DNA of 64,000 bases from Chlorogloeopsis fritschii PCC 6912 (GTDB lineage: Bacteria; Cyanobacteriota; Cyanobacteriia; Cyanobacteriales; Nostocaceae): NCBI RefSeq assembly GCF_000317285.1, contig NZ_AJLN01000050.1:1-64000 (forward strand), in the 5' to 3' direction. Within the stretch, counting starts at the first letter, position 1. Every line of letters begins with the position of its first letter. The notes beneath the pieces are model-generated. The model saw only the letters and a program-made list of their open reading frames with translations, was not told the DNA's origin and ran no database searches. This document shows, piece by piece, positions 16,663 through 25,027 of the stretch. The position numbers and the translations under genes were made by a program.

Positions 16663-17295
16663 TTAACTTCGCTGACTATTCCCTGCTTGCCCATAAGCTT
16701 GCCACGCTAAATCTACTAACCCATCGATAATTGCAACAGCCACCACAGCACTACCTTTGCGGCTATCAATTGTAATATTTGGCACTAGAGAGTCTCGCAA
16801 GCGTTCTTTGGCAGCATCCCCATTGATAAAACCTGCTGGTGTAGCTATTACTAAAGCAGGCTTAATTTCTTCCGTTTCAATTAAATCAACTAATGTTGTC
16901 AAAGCAGTTTGTGCTTGCCCTACCACAAATATGCCCTCTGGGTAGCGCTTGGCTAAAGTTTCTATTCCCCAAGCTACACGGGTTTTTTCTTTCTGAGGGC
17001 GAGTAGGGGTGTCTGTGCCACAGTATATGGGATTAGCGAAGGTATTTTGAATATCATAGCTAATTCCCACTTGTACCATCGGTAAATCTACGATGATAGT
17101 TGTACGCGCAGCCAGAGCCGCAGCCCCCGCTTGCAAGGCATTCTCAGAAAAGCGAATCAAAGATTTATACTCAAAATCTCCTGTAGCATAAATGATCCGT
17201 CGCACAATTTCGTACTCGGCAGGAGAAAAGACATGATCGCCAAATTCATCGTCAATTATTGCCAAACTTTGAGCATCAGTTGCGTGCCATTCCAT
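16663..17295 (-). CDS. cobH: Precorrin-8X methylmutase (cobalamin synthesis)
   Basis: CobH/CbiC moves the C11 methyl of precorrin-8X to C12, forming hydrogenobyrinate or cobyrinate in B12 synthesis. The 210-residue product shows the N-terminal block FSPAEYEIVRRIIYATGDFEY, the Gly/Ala-rich strand with IIVDLPMVQVGI, and the C-terminal ALVIATPAGFINGDAAKERL and DGLVDLA. In the block where proteobacterial enzymes have the catalytic histidine (RMIH), this protein reads RIIY, so the histidine appears to be tyrosine, as I believe it is in other cyanobacterial sequences. It is convergent with the membrane protein gene and bounded by the right arm of the 81-bp repeat. Confidence 0.9.
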   Translation of the reverse strand: MEWHATDAQSLAIIDDEFGDHVFSPAEYEIVRRIIYATGDFEYKSLIRFSENALQAGAAALAARTTIIVDLPMVQVGISYDIQNTFANPIYCGTDTPTRPQKEKTRVAWGIETLAKRYPEGIFVVGQAQTALTTLVDLIETEEIKPALVIATPAGFINGDAAKERLRDSLVPNITIDSRKGSAVVAVAIIDGLVDLAWQAYGQAGNSQRS

Positions 17296-17343
17296 TGTTA
17301 TTAAGCTGTCAGCTAACAGCTTTCAGCTTATCAGTAAAGATTG

Positions 17344-17424
17344 GGGATTGGGGATCAGTTATCAGTTATCAGTTACCAGTTATCAATTTTTTCACTGTTT
17401 ACTGTCCCCTGTTCCCTGTCCCCT
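17344..17424. repeat. Right arm of the perfect 81-bp inverted repeat
   Basis: Identical to the reverse complement of 14795-14875. It lies between the start of cobH and the end of the Psb32-like gene. Confidence 0.92.
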
Positions 17425-17435
17425 AATCCCTAAAC

Positions 17436-18242
17436 TTACGTCTCCGAAGCTGATGAGCGACTAAAAACAGGAGATAAGTACGCAACTAAAGCACCGATTA
17501 GAAAACCGGAGATATTGCGAATCAGAGGTAGCCACTCAGAGGTGCGCGATACTACTGGGCCAATACCGAAGGCAATAAATAAGATTCCCCACAAAGGAGA
17601 GAAAATTAAAGCCCATTGCCAAGCCAAGATTTGTCCTTCGCGCCGGGGTTGAGCAGCAAACCCACAAATAACCCCACCAATAACTGAGGTAACTAAGGTA
17701 AGAATCCACTGCTCTCTGGGCAGCCCAGGAACTACACGGCAACCTCCCTGACGCAAACAAGTTTCAATCGACTCCAAAGACTGTAAAATAGCTTGGTCTT
17801 CACCTTGCTCGCGTACAAAGTATAAATTGCCAAAACGGGTCTGTAATTCTACCCAAAATGTACGAGGAAGCAACTTATAAACAGCATCACCCACGTTGAA
17901 GTTGAGAATATTACCACCACTAGCATCGGCAACTAACAGAACGCTTTTGTCATCTAACCCCCAAAAATCTTTCACTGCTCTACCGGGTGTGCGATCGTAC
18001 TGAGTCAAAACTCTTAGTTTCCAGCCAGTTTCAGCTTCAAATCGCTCTAGTTCTTGAGCAAGGTTTTCTTCTTGAACGATGGTAAGAGATTTGGCTAAAT
18101 CTATGACAGGGGTTGGAATATCGGGTAATAAATCCGGGTTGTCGTAGGCGTAAGCGCGGGGAGAATGGGTTGCCCAAATTGACCCTGTCAGAAGAAACAC
18201 CGCGCAAAATACCAGAATCCGTCGCCAAAAACAATGCTGCAT
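17436..18242 (-). CDS. psb32: TPM-domain protein, Psb32/TLP18.3-like
   Basis: Probably a thylakoid-anchored protein linked to photosystem II repair and protection. About 268 residues: a signal peptide cleaved near AYA-Y (about residue 32), a TPM domain (about 40-180) with VIDLAKSLTIVQEENLAQEL, WKLRVLTQYDRTPG and LLVADASGGNILNFNVGDAVY, then three hydrophobic helices in the C-terminal third (VTSVIGGVICGF, WALIFSPLWGILFIAFGI, ISGFLIGALVAYL). I chose the ATG at 18242 rather than an upstream GTG at 18266. The family call follows known Psb32 architecture; the tail has more helices than plant TLP18.3. Confidence 0.82.
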   Translation of the reverse strand: MQHCFWRRILVFCAVFLLTGSIWATHSPRAYAYDNPDLLPDIPTPVIDLAKSLTIVQEENLAQELERFEAETGWKLRVLTQYDRTPGRAVKDFWGLDDKSVLLVADASGGNILNFNVGDAVYKLLPRTFWVELQTRFGNLYFVREQGEDQAILQSLESIETCLRQGGCRVVPGLPREQWILTLVTSVIGGVICGFAAQPRREGQILAWQWALIFSPLWGILFIAFGIGPVVSRTSEWLPLIRNISGFLIGALVAYLSPVFSRSSASET

Positions 18243-18435
18243 GGGCTTTTCTATACAAATCTTCACAATGGACTTGAATTAGTTATTTTTAAAGATTAGG
18301 TGAAAAGTGATAATTCTTTACACTTTTTAACTTTACTCTAATTTATTTTATATGACAAAAGCGTTGCTTTCGCCTCCTGATGCTTGAATTGTAAGGGGCG
18401 ACTCGGTATTTATCTGTATTCAGCTTTTCTAATTT

Positions 18436-18969
18436 CTATTCTTTGTCCAGCCAATCTTCCGTATTATTGCTGTCCCAGCTATTGGCGTCATCATAGACAT
18501 CTTGATTCCGATAGGATTTGTACTGCCCGATCGCTTTTTGTGATCGCGGCGACAGCACACTTTTTTGGTTTACCGACAAGCGATCGCTGCTTCTGCGAGA
18601 AGATTTTGGGCGCGTAAAGGTTTTCCATGCCGCTTTGAAACCAACAAACAAGCTACGTGTACCAACTTGAAGATTTTGAGCCTGCTGTTTAGCGCTGTTG
18701 AAACTTTGATCGACTTGTTTGACTACACCAGAAGCACTTTTAACACCTTCACTGACGTCATCAGTTAAATCGGTGATTTCCAAGCTAGTCATGCGGATAG
18801 CATCTAGTGTTGGTGGCAGTTCCCGTGAAAGAGTATCAAAAAACTTTTCCGCACTACGAGCGGCACGCGCCACCTCTTGCAAAGCTGGTATCGCCGCCAC
18901 CAAAACCGCAGTCAAACTGGTGGCGACTAGGAGTATAGATAGTCCCAGCCAAAAAAGAGGTTCACTCAC
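18436..18969 (-). CDS. DUF948 membrane-anchored coiled protein
   Basis: A protein of 177 residues. One N-terminal transmembrane helix (FWLGLSILLVATSLTAVLVAAI) is followed by a helical domain typical of DUF948 (EVARAARSAEKFFDTLSREL, LEITDLTDDVSEGVKSA), then a basic, Ser-rich tail. Members of this family are often next to YtxH proteins, and here the ytxH-like gene lies 14 bp upstream on the same strand, so the two form an operon. An envelope or thylakoid stress role is inferred from the pairing with YtxH; no enzymatic motif is visible. Confidence 0.82.
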   Translation of the reverse strand: MSEPLFWLGLSILLVATSLTAVLVAAIPALQEVARAARSAEKFFDTLSRELPPTLDAIRMTSLEITDLTDDVSEGVKSASGVVKQVDQSFNSAKQQAQNLQVGTRSLFVGFKAAWKTFTRPKSSRRSSDRLSVNQKSVLSPRSQKAIGQYKSYRNQDVYDDANSWDSNNTEDWLDKE

Positions 18970-18983
18970 AGTTACGTCGTTGA

Positions 18984-19337
18984 TTAGCTATCTCTGTGCT
19001 GGGCAAGGGGATCTGAGTTAGCTTCTGAGGGAGCATCTTTTCGCTTGATTGCTTGGTTTTCCCGTTGACTGGCATCAATCCCAGCAGCGATCGCTTCCCG
19101 GAGCCGCTCTAAAGTTTCATCCCAATTTCGCAATGCATTTGCAGATAGACGATCTGCCTGAATTTGGACACTTGTTGATAAATCTTCTGCCAATTCTGGC
19201 AGGGCATTGGCAGATTTTTTTAGTAGTTGACGTGTTTCGCGCCCTGCACGTGGAGCCACGAGCAACCCAGTCAAAGCACCGATGGTAGCTCCTAGCATCA
19301 AACCGCCAAAAAATACTCCAGAACGGTTGTTAGACAT
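18984..19337 (-). CDS. YtxH-domain protein
   Basis: A protein of 117 residues. The N-terminus has the glycine-zipper membrane segment of YtxH proteins (GVFFGGLMLGATIGALTGLL, residues 7-26) and the following APRAGRETRQLLKKSA, which is the family signature. A long amphipathic helix and an acidic/basic tail (ENQAIKRKDAPSEANSD) follow. The family is often stress induced (general stress proteins in Firmicutes); in cyanobacteria the function is unknown. It is the first gene of a two-gene operon with the DUF948 gene. The upstream region has AGGAGAAAAA before the ATG. Confidence 0.85.
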   Translation of the reverse strand: MSNNRSGVFFGGLMLGATIGALTGLLVAPRAGRETRQLLKKSANALPELAEDLSTSVQIQADRLSANALRNWDETLERLREAIAAGIDASQRENQAIKRKDAPSEANSDPLAQHRDS

Positions 19338-19536
19338 TTTGCTGTTTTTCTCCTTACACCCATTTTATGCAGGTTTTCACGCCTTGCAAGCTCCAAAGGT
19401 AGAAATCATCCCAACTTACAGACAATATATCAGCCATAAAGGTTGCCTTGACGGTGCTATTGTTATGGACTTAACACAATTTTGATCGGGGATAGTGGTT
19501 AACAAGTTAAAGATTAACTCCTACCTACTAACTACT

Positions 19537-19604
19537 GTACGGGCGGGTTTAGAAGATAAATTATCAGTTTTAACCCAAAGATCATTAGCAAAACCCGCCC
19601 CTAC
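19537..19604. repeat. 68-bp inverted-end element, copy B
   Basis: Starts GTACGGGCGGGTTT and ends AAACCCGCCCC. It differs from the reverse complement of copy D by only a few bases. Heptamer repeats flank both sides. Confidence 0.85.
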
Positions 19605-19626
19605 CCTACTAACCACTAACTCCTAC

Positions 19627-19932
19627 CTACCAACCTTTTCGCAAATATCTACGCCAAATTCGCTGCCCAAAAACTAGTAGACTAATAATCTGTCGCAATT
19701 GTTGGAGTTGTATTTCTAGCACTTGGTTGGTTTGTCGCAAGTTTTGAATTTTGTGCTGGCTAATATAAATAGCTTCCGGCGCATTACGCAATACAGCATG
19801 AGAGCAGCGTTCAGCGAGAATGAACCAATTAGTGATCCTAGTCCATCGTAGTCTTAGTTGCCATACTCGCCAAGCCACATAAAGTAGAGTCAACGAGATA
19901 AGCACATTAATTACAACTACAGTTTGTACCAT
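19627..19932 (-). CDS. Small membrane-anchored coiled protein
   Basis: A basic protein of 101 residues with one N-terminal transmembrane segment (VVVINVLISLTLLYVAWRVWQL). The rest is helical with a leucine/glutamine-rich stretch (IQNLRQTNQVLEIQLQQLRQII) likely to form a coiled coil, and an Arg-rich C-terminus. I do not recognise a named domain. It lies between the YtxH/DUF948 pair and the xisI remnant. The ATG is preceded by AAAGGAAAG, a good ribosome site. Confidence 0.65.
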   Translation of the reverse strand: MVQTVVVINVLISLTLLYVAWRVWQLRLRWTRITNWFILAERCSHAVLRNAPEAIYISQHKIQNLRQTNQVLEIQLQQLRQIISLLVFGQRIWRRYLRKGW

Positions 19933-20118
19933 TACTTTCCTTTAGCAGCACCAAAATTGAGAAATTTTTGCGGAACTTAACTAGGCTCTGACTTCATGAT
20001 AGCGGGAGAGAATTTTGTCTAGCTAAGTTTGTGCCACAAATATTGAAAGTTATAGTCAATACCAAGAAAGCTAAAGCTGTACTGGATTTTTTAGGCATGG
20101 ATACCTTAGATAAATATC

Positions 20119-20268
20119 GTCATTAACGATAAAATTTGGATTCAAAGGGACGGAATAGAAGACGGTATTGCCAACGAATTAGTCAAAGCCGGAATTCCTA
20201 AAAGTCAAATCGTTCTGGCTTTCCAACCGGTAGATGTGAGAAAGCATACAGCATTTGCGGTAACTTAA
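20119..20268 (+). pseudogene. xisI: XisI remnant (N-terminally truncated)
   Basis: The translation beginning VINDKIWIQRDGIEDGIANE and continuing LVKAGIPKSQIVLAFQP to TAFAVT-stop matches the C-terminal half of XisI, the fdxN-element excision accessory protein. No start codon or N-terminal half is present. Just upstream, in another frame, an open stretch from about 20028 ends KAVLDFLGMDTLDKYRH-stop and does not look like XisI, so the gene seems to have been broken or fused to foreign sequence. No xisH is found nearby. Its stop overlaps the end of the convergent FHA gene. Confidence 0.72.
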
Positions 20269-21062
20269 TTACCTCTGTGTTTCTTTACTAGCACCTGGAG
20301 AGTCTGCAAATCGTACTTCCAAACTTTGCCAGAGGTAAACAACTGATATCCCGCAGCAAACAAAGCAGATGCTACCAAAACAGACAAAAGATTTATTGAG
20401 GCAAATATACCACCAGTAAAAGCAATAACTGCTATTCCTCCCAATATCAACAACCATCCTATAATGCGGTTGACACGACCCACTACCAGAACTGCAACTC
20501 CAGCAATACTCAGCAACACACCTGGTAGACGTACAAAAAAACCAACTTGAGTACTAGCAGCCAAAATCAAGATGGCGGCAACTATTAGGGATGCGCCTAA
20601 AATTTTGCTTGTTCGATCCACGCGATGTTGGTTTTGGTTATCAATTTGTTGAGTTTGAATCACTGTGGGATTGGAGATGGAGCCAATATTTGTTTGATCT
20701 TGTTGTTTGTGTCGAAAGATAAAAGTTACTTTGCTGTTTTGTCCCAGGTCAATTTTATCTCCTGGCTTCAGAGAATAGTGAGTGCTTGGCTCTAATCTGA
20801 TGTCGTTGAGATATGTGCCATTAGAACTGCCTAAATCTTCTATATAAAAGCTACTTTCTTGTACCTGGATTTGTGCGTGTATGCGAGAAACTATATTCGC
20901 ATCTGGTAAACCGGAAACATCTATATCAGGGTTAATTGTTTCATTTGGCTTACCTATACGCATGACAGGTAAACTTGGCCGTATTTCAAAAGACGTATTA
21001 GTTTGAACATGAAAAAGCTCTAAACCCAGCCCTGTTGTTTGTAATCTGCCTAAATTTTGCAT
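20265..21062 (-). CDS. FHA-domain membrane protein
   Basis: A protein of 265 residues. The forkhead-associated domain (about 25-120) shows the phosphothreonine-binding residues: RIGKP, VSRIHAQIQV and LGSSNGTYLNDIRL. After a linker come four or five hydrophobic helices (from about residue 150: ILGASLIVAAILILAAS, PGVLLSIAGVAVLVVG, IIGWLLILGGIAVIAF, SINLLSVLVASALFAAG). It probably recruits a phosphoprotein to the membrane, downstream of a Ser/Thr kinase not found in this window. Two terminator-like hairpins on the same strand lie upstream. Confidence 0.85.
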   Translation of the reverse strand: MQNLGRLQTTGLGLELFHVQTNTSFEIRPSLPVMRIGKPNETINPDIDVSGLPDANIVSRIHAQIQVQESSFYIEDLGSSNGTYLNDIRLEPSTHYSLKPGDKIDLGQNSKVTFIFRHKQQDQTNIGSISNPTVIQTQQIDNQNQHRVDRTSKILGASLIVAAILILAASTQVGFFVRLPGVLLSIAGVAVLVVGRVNRIIGWLLILGGIAVIAFTGGIFASINLLSVLVASALFAAGYQLFTSGKVWKYDLQTLQVLVKKHRGN

Positions 21063-21227
21063 GGCTTGTTTTCAGGGAGATTTTTTTCATTTATCCAGAT
21101 TCTACAATCTAGAGGTAAAAAGTTTTCCGTTGATAATTAGAAATTTTTTATTTCAACTCTAGTAATAATTGTATCTACCAATTACCAATTATTAATGTGT
21201 GAGTATATTATCAAAGTTAATTAATAA

Positions 21228-21335
21228 AAAGACCCGGTAGTTAGCCGGGAGATTTGCACAAGAACGTATGGTGTTTCTACAATAATCTTCTGTTATTTCA
21301 AATATTTGCCAGAATGCCAAAATCAAGCTTATACC
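21228..21335 (-). ncRNA. Candidate small RNA 1 with terminator
   Basis: On the minus strand the region ends with a CCCGG/CCGGG hairpin (7-base loop, 21233-21249) followed by a T-rich tail (tcttttta), a good intrinsic terminator with no gene before it. The upstream part resembles the neighbouring candidate (ttgattttggcat). The transcript start is not known; coordinates are approximate. Confidence 0.35.
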
Positions 21336-21339
21336 TTGC

Positions 21340-21475
21340 TAATAAAAACCCCGGCGGTTGCCAGGGCAATGCTCTACGAACCAGCTTGTAACTGATTCCC
21401 TTCATCTTAAAAGTCACAACTTAAAAAGCGTGCCAAAATGCCCAACAATCAACTTTCCACAGGATTCTGTTAAAA
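21340..21475 (-). ncRNA. Candidate small RNA 2 with terminator
   Basis: A second minus-strand unit, about 117 bp away, ends in a 7-bp hairpin with one mismatch (21349-21366) followed by tttttatta. Its start region (ttgattgttgggcatttt) is similar to candidate 1, suggesting an old tandem duplication. Confidence 0.35.
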
Positions 21476-21725
21476 AAGTAATTGAACGAACAAAGTCAGA
21501 GGAGTTCTAAGAGCAGAGGAGAATTGGGACAAGGGGAATCGTGATTCGCGATCCTTCTACTTGTCCCCGTGTCCTCCCTTTCATTCTCGCCTACTTGAAC
21601 TTTTCGAGAGATAATCCCTAAGAGGCGTTATCTTAAAAACTAATGGCAGACGTAATCAAATATTTACACCGTCTGCTGAGTTCAGTAAAAACTTACAAAG
21701 AAATAAAAGTTCAAGGTTTTTGTTG

Positions 21726-22310
21726 ATGAAAGGCAGAAAGTTGCAATTTTTACCCAAAAATGTTCTTAACTGGCGACGCATTTTGTCTGGATGCTTGCTA
21801 CTTGCGTGCCTGTTCATCCTTGGCATGACACCAGCGTTTGCTGGTCTTAAAGATGACAAATATGATGGGAATATCTTCGTAGTTTATGCTGGTAACGGTT
21901 CATTGGTACCCTCTAAAGCTACACTGGCAACAGCATTAAAAGAGCATAAACCCGCACTATTAGTTTTTTATGTAGATGACAGCAGTGATTGCAAAGAATA
22001 TGCGATCGTTGTTTCTAAACTCCAGGCGTTTTATGGTGGAGTAGCAGAGATTATTCCCATCAATGTGGATACAATCGTACCCAAACAAAGTTATAAGCCA
22101 ACTGAACCTGGTTATTACTACTCAGGCAGTGTGCCACAGGTAGTGGTGTTTAATCAATCAGGACAGGTAGTCTTGAATGGTAAGGGTCAAGTGCCGTTTG
22201 AACAAGTAGACGATAAATTTAGAGAAGTGTTTGATTTATTACCTCGTACCGAATCAGTAGAATTAAGACGTCGTTCCTTCAATGAATTAAATAGTGAGCT
22301 AACTCAGTAA
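21726..22310 (+). CDS. Lumenal thioredoxin-like protein (PSI-accumulation-factor type)
   Basis: A protein of 194 residues. An Arg-containing N-terminus leads into a signal sequence (RRILSGCLLLACLFILGMTP, cleavage AFA-G near residue 37). The mature domain has a thioredoxin-like order: FVVYAGNGSLVPSKATL, PALLVFYVDDSSDCKEYAIVV, IIPINVD and the cis-Pro region GSVPQVVVFNQSGQVVLNG. The usual CxxC is replaced by SSDC, leaving one cysteine, so disulfide reductase activity is unlikely. The sequence resembles the cyanobacterial family annotated as thylakoid photosystem I accumulation factor. Tandem TTG codons precede the ATG at 21726, which I prefer. Confidence 0.75.
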   Translation: MKGRKLQFLPKNVLNWRRILSGCLLLACLFILGMTPAFAGLKDDKYDGNIFVVYAGNGSLVPSKATLATALKEHKPALLVFYVDDSSDCKEYAIVVSKLQAFYGGVAEIIPINVDTIVPKQSYKPTEPGYYYSGSVPQVVVFNQSGQVVLNGKGQVPFEQVDDKFREVFDLLPRTESVELRRRSFNELNSELTQ

Positions 22311-22486
22311 TTTTTGGGGCAGGCACATTTTGTCTGCCTTGGATTTTGGTTGAATTTGATACTAATTTTTTAAGAAACTTAATGGAGAATATCTAAACAA
22401 GCTCAGGAGGTTAAACAACGTAATACTGTTTTACTTTAAGGTTGTTACCTGCATGGCAAGCAGGGGAGACAAGGAGACAAGAAGCA

Positions 22487-22690
22487 GGGGAGTATTGAAG
22501 AAGAATACAGAAATCCTAGCTTCTGGTTTCTGGCTTCTGTAGACGCGGTAGACGCAAAGCAGCTACTTGCAGAAGTCGCTACTCTACGAGAACGTTTCGT
22601 GAACGCGCCTACCGTAGGTACGGCTTACATCGGTAGCGGATAGAAGTAGGTACGGCTTCCCGCAGGGTATTCTATTTAGATAAACCACTA
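22487..22690. repeat. Dispersed repeat, long form (partner at 52931-53066)
   Basis: Bases 22635-22690 are, in reverse complement, identical to 52931-52986 (56 bp). The other end (about 22487-22548) matches 52989-53060 imperfectly. The partner lacks about 90 bp from the middle. Confidence 0.85.
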
Positions 22691-22755
22691 CGGGCGAGTT
22701 TAGAAGATAAGTTATCTGTTTAAACCCAAAGCTCATCGGCAAAACCCGCCCCTAC
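22688..22755. repeat. 68-bp inverted-end element, copy C
   Basis: Starts CTACGGGCGAGTTT and ends AAACCCGCCCCTAC, with the shared interior (AGAAGATAAGTTATCTG). It directly adjoins the long dispersed repeat and is followed by TAATGAC heptamers. Confidence 0.82.
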
Positions 22756-22794
22756 CAATAACTAATGACCAATGACTAATTAGAGTGTGTTCTG

Positions 22795-23403
22795 ATGTCA
22801 AAGGTTTATACTACAGAGGAGCTAATCAAAATTTTGGCTGTTGAGCGCCAGGCGTGCTTGAAAGGCGATCGCTTGAAGTTAGAGATCAAAGTCTCTGGTA
22901 ATCCTGTAATTGACCAATTTATTAGAACCGATGGGCTGCAAAAATTTACTGCCTATCAAGATTTTAAAGCCGCTATTCATGATTATCAAAGGAAATATCA
23001 AGTTTCTGGTATCGTCTGGCGTGAGGTGACGGTGAAGGGTAAAACTCTACGCTACCCAGAAGTAGATTCTCAGTTAATTGCTTTATCTAATGATTTAGAT
23101 ATACTCAAGGCTGCCAAAAACTCTATTTTAGAATTTTGGGATGCAGTCACTGTGGAGATGGACTTGTATTTAAGTGTTAATCATGGCAAACAATATCAAC
23201 AAATTCTAAAAGTTGATGTTGATAGAATTGCTCAAAGAACAGAATGGGCTAATTTGTGTTCTTTTGAAAAATCTCACTTTTTGGAAATAGTTTTACAAAT
23301 GGGATGGGGGCAACCAGAAGAAGCTTGTTATAAAAGAGGGTTTCCAGCATCTGGCAGTGAGTTTATTCATGCAGTCAATCCTGGTAATTCTCCAATTGGA
23401 TAA
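22795..23403 (+). CDS. Conserved-looking protein, unknown function
   Basis: A soluble protein of 202 residues without signal or membrane segments. Visible phrases are VYTTEELIKILAVERQACLKGDR near the start, SGIVWREVTVKGKTLRYPEV (residues 71-90), and a tryptophan/glycine-rich C-terminal block (ILQMGWGQPEEACYKRGFP in my reading of residues 165-185). It has mixed alpha/beta character. I cannot assign a family. It begins ATG directly after a TAATGAC repeat zone and lacks a clear ribosome site. The stop overlaps a further short frame (TAATG at 23401) that I do not consider a gene. Confidence 0.65.
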   Translation: MSKVYTTEELIKILAVERQACLKGDRLKLEIKVSGNPVIDQFIRTDGLQKFTAYQDFKAAIHDYQRKYQVSGIVWREVTVKGKTLRYPEVDSQLIALSNDLDILKAAKNSILEFWDAVTVEMDLYLSVNHGKQYQQILKVDVDRIAQRTEWANLCSFEKSHFLEIVLQMGWGQPEEACYKRGFPASGSEFIHAVNPGNSPIG

Positions 23404-23579
23404 TGAAATTCTGGTTTGCTGCTCCCTTGCTTAAAGGCTTGCATATTTATAGCCGCCTAAAAGCGAGATGGTATTACAGGGAGAGTAGGAGAAGAAAAGT
23501 TTTCTCTCACCTCCTCTGTTTTCCTATCTCTAAGATTCCCTGCTCTGATTGAAAATAAATTTTGGATGTTAAACAGAGA

Positions 23580-24146
23580 TTATCCCCGATTTTTTATCAA
23601 CATTACTTGTACAGCTTGTGTGGCAATATCAGTGGTGACGCCTAGAGCTTGATACAAATCGTTCAAAAATTCCTGCTCTTCTTGAGTTACGATTCCATCT
23701 GCTAATACCAAATCCGCAGTTATTACAAAGGCTGCTTCCCGCAGTTCATGAGGCAAAGACTCTTTGGCAGTATTGAACAAAGCATTAATACCCTCACGCC
23801 TCAAAATTACGAGGAGTTTGTCAAGCATTCCGCTCATCATCTCGTTGGAGTAACTTCTGAATAGCTTCAACCGAGATAGTGTAGATAAGATAGCACGTGC
23901 CTCCTCTTGGGAAGGATAACCATCTGAGGCAGTCGCAGCCAGGGTAATAGCAGTAAAAGCTTCTTCTGGACTGAGTCCGTTTTCAAGTAAGCTTTGTATG
24001 CCAGACATCTTGTCGAGTGAATCCATTGTAGTTTGCTCCGTTAGTAACGTCTCCATAGCGGTAAAACTACTGATATCTTCCTGACATCCTGGTAAATAAT
24101 ACAACGCTTTGAGACTTTCAGTATCTAGTGTTCCCAGGTTTGTCAC
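23580..24146 (-). CDS. TerB-family (tellurite-resistance-like) protein
   Basis: A helical, acidic protein of 188 residues. The TerB-type domain is seen in AITLAATASDGYPSQEEARAIL (about residues 65-86) and again in AAFVITADLVLADGIVTQEEQEFL (about 136-160). Each carries the D-G-x-x-x-x-E-E metal-binding-like loop that defines TerB. Such proteins are linked to stress and envelope functions rather than strictly tellurite. The start is a GTG at 24146; a shorter start at the internal Met near residue 31 or 41 is possible. The next gene upstream is a small membrane protein on the same strand. Confidence 0.75.
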   Translation of the reverse strand: MTNLGTLDTESLKALYYLPGCQEDISSFTAMETLLTEQTTMDSLDKMSGIQSLLENGLSPEEAFTAITLAATASDGYPSQEEARAILSTLSRLKLFRSYSNEMMSGMLDKLLVILRREGINALFNTAKESLPHELREAAFVITADLVLADGIVTQEEQEFLNDLYQALGVTTDIATQAVQVMLIKNRG

Positions 24147-24203
24147 CTAGCAAACAAGAGCACTCAATGGTTTCCGACAATAAGTTAAATTTTTAGCCTT
24201 TAG

Positions 24204-24365
24204 TTAACGAAACTGCTTGGGAGAAGTTTGACGAACGCCTGTTTTTTCCATTGTTTCGATAACTGCCAAACCGATACCGGAAGCTGCAATTAGCATGACT
24301 GCTGAGATTAAAAAGGCGTTGACAAGCATCCGGAGGGCATCGTCGAAGAAAATGTAGGTAGTCAT
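24204..24365 (-). CDS. Small single-pass membrane protein
   Basis: A protein of 53 residues, starting MTTYIFFDDALRMLVNAF, with one transmembrane helix (LVNAFLISAVMLIAASGIGLAV in part) and a polar tail ending RQTSPKQFR. Reading upstream to a GTG at 24413 would add 16 residues, but these are polar. It lies 57 bp upstream of the terB-like gene in the same direction, so the two may be co-transcribed. Not recognised. Confidence 0.5.
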   Translation of the reverse strand: MTTYIFFDDALRMLVNAFLISAVMLIAASGIGLAVIETMEKTGVRQTSPKQFR

Positions 24366-24413
24366 AGCTTGCTCTTTTGAACTCGATGTTACTAGTACTA
24401 TTTCTTTCTCCAC

Positions 24414-25027
24414 ACCCTAATAGTCGTTTTTCGCTCTTTAAAGTACTAGCATATGCATCTTAACAAAACTTTAGGTCTTTAGCGATAAGGCAAGAACTTT
24501 TTCTTTTGAAAGATTCAACAAGCTTTTGCCAATATTTGGTGAAGTTCTACATAATAGTTAGAGATATGGTAAGAAATAAGCACCTGGAAATTACTTAGGT
24601 AGCATTTGTACTTATTGGTAAATTAAGGCATATGTAGTTAGTTGGACAAGGTGATGTAATTTTGACAATATTGGTATTTACCTCTTAGCCTTATCAGCTA
24701 TCTAGAATGATTACAACAAAAGAAAAATCATTATATGGATTGGGAGAACCTTTGGAAGCTGTATTGTGTACTTTAGTTATTCATAAGACATTTATAAAAA
24801 TGAATCACGAATAAAATATTTTGCTCTTAAGATAATTATAATATATTGCTTTTATCTAAATATTGAAAAAAACATTACAATCCTAATAGGAATATACTGA
24901 AATTTAAGTCTTCAACAAAAAACTCTCAGCTAACGCAGTCAGAGGAGAAGATTTGAGCTGTTGTCTGACCTACACATTTCTTCACAACATCTACGACTTT
25001 AGCTGTTGTCAATTTACCCTTCGTTGG
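24414..25027. other. AT-rich intergenic region
   Basis: I see no open frame of gene quality, no strong hairpin and no repeat family member in these 600 bases between the small membrane protein and the convergent deacetylase-type gene. Confidence 0.5.

Larger units (their letters stand above)
22311..22794. other. Intergenic region made of dispersed repeats
   Basis: No gene. It contains a long dispersed repeat (22487-22690) and copy C of the 68-bp element, then TAATGAC heptamers up to the next gene. Several segments (gtaggtacggcttcc, agacgcggtagacgc) are themselves short repeated modules. Confidence 0.7.

Noticed and set aside
23403-23552. 49-codon frame coupled by TAATG to the preceding gene
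   Set aside because: Very basic, Arg-rich and low-complexity product; no own ribosome site. It could be real but I cannot support it.
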